DNA of 64,000 bases, taken from NCBI RefSeq assembly GCF_000499845.2, contig NC_023756.2, forward strand, positions 3,641,306-3,705,305, read 5' to 3'. The translations under genes were made by a program, and so were the position numbers. Under the pieces are notes generated by a model that saw only the letters and a list, made by a program, of their open reading frames with translations, was not told the origin of the DNA and searched no databases. This document shows, piece after piece, positions 63,433 through 64,000 of this stretch; the first letter of the stretch is position 1, and each line of letters opens with the position of its first letter. The DNA comes from Phaseolus vulgaris. Its lineage: Eukaryota; Streptophyta; Magnoliopsida; Fabales; Fabaceae.

Positions 63433-63759
63433 GAAGAACTTTTTCACTATGAATATTAATATAAAAGAACTTAAGCAAATTGAAATTAAACATATCATTG
63501 GTCATATAGCTTTCGACAAATTACTCAGTAGGCAAGTGAAATCTTTAATGGTGTAAATGGTCCTGGAAAAATTAATCTTAACTTGAAATCTAGCATAATT
63601 TCTCATACGTCATATCATCCAAATAGAAAGCATTTTGACAACAAATTTAATCAAATTAACATATGACTTAAATTTTAATTATATTAATTAAATAGTTACT
63701 AAATTTTATTAATTTATAATTAACTTAAATTATAATGTTAACTAGTTATATATATACAT

Positions 63760-64000
63760 ACACACGTGTATAAAACTAAGACACTATTTTTAATAGTTTT
63801 TAATATCTTTAGTAATTTTTTAAAATTCATTTAAGCAATATTATTAATTAAATATATTAAGATAAAAATATAACATTTTAATCAATTATTAATTAATAGA
63901 ATTTATTAATATTTTAATTATTGTAATTATTGACTTATCATAATGAATTTTAAATGTTTTTACTAAAGATATTAAAAAAAATTTAGAATAGTGTTTTACT
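63760..64000. mobile_element. MITE-like hairpin, unit D, cut by the window end
   Basis: Starts with the ACACACGTG terminal arm and matches 18703-18950. The right arm and the fusion gene expected after it lie beyond the window. Confidence 0.6.

Overview
This window is AT-rich plant nuclear DNA: the genes have GT-AG introns, there are MITE-like hairpins, and plant LTR retrotransposons of the copia, chromovirus (Tekay-like), Athila-like and Tat-like types are nested in one another. I lean strongly to a legume (Fabaceae). The F-box-associated domain closely resembles the SLF-like F-box family expanded in legumes; this rests on recognition, not a search.

The backbone is a multi-kilobase unit repeated in tandem. 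Each unit carries, in order, an AT-rich upstream part, a dead RNase H-domain fragment on the minus strand, a MITE-like hairpin whose ends contain G-box cores, and a plus-strand gene that I read as an in-frame fusion of an HSP90 N-terminal domain to an F-box/FBA protein. Copy A (2799-4896) and copy B (19092-21185) splice to uninterrupted proteins of 613 and 612 residues. Copy C (29944-31140) is a pseudogene with a lost splice acceptor and a large internal deletion. A fourth unit D starts at 60070 and is cut by the window end about 130 bases before its gene should start.

Between copies A and B, on the minus strand, lies an apparently intact two-exon T2 ribonuclease gene of the S-RNase-like class (13781-14499). 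SLF-like F-box genes around an S-RNase-like gene is the layout of a gametophytic self-incompatibility S locus. I therefore read the window as an S-locus-like or S-locus-derived cluster with an unusual HSP90-F-box chimera as the F-box component. Function in self-incompatibility is not shown by the sequence.

The rest is mobile DNA. Region 7.7-12.0 kb is a large imperfect inverted repeat with retroelement scraps in its loop. A copia element with 5-bp target duplications sits at 22903-27482, and its leader contains a piece of a small TRIM-like element whose solo LTR is also present at 22342-22462. A nest from 33118 to 60069 separates units C and D. It holds two tandem Tekay-like elements sharing three LTRs (period 6389 bp), a copia gag fragment, an Athila-like gag-protease piece with one LTR, and a reversed Tat-like element lacking its 3' end. 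The middle LTR of the tandem pair is a hybrid of the outer two, which records an unequal crossover. No tRNA, rRNA or CRISPR features were seen.
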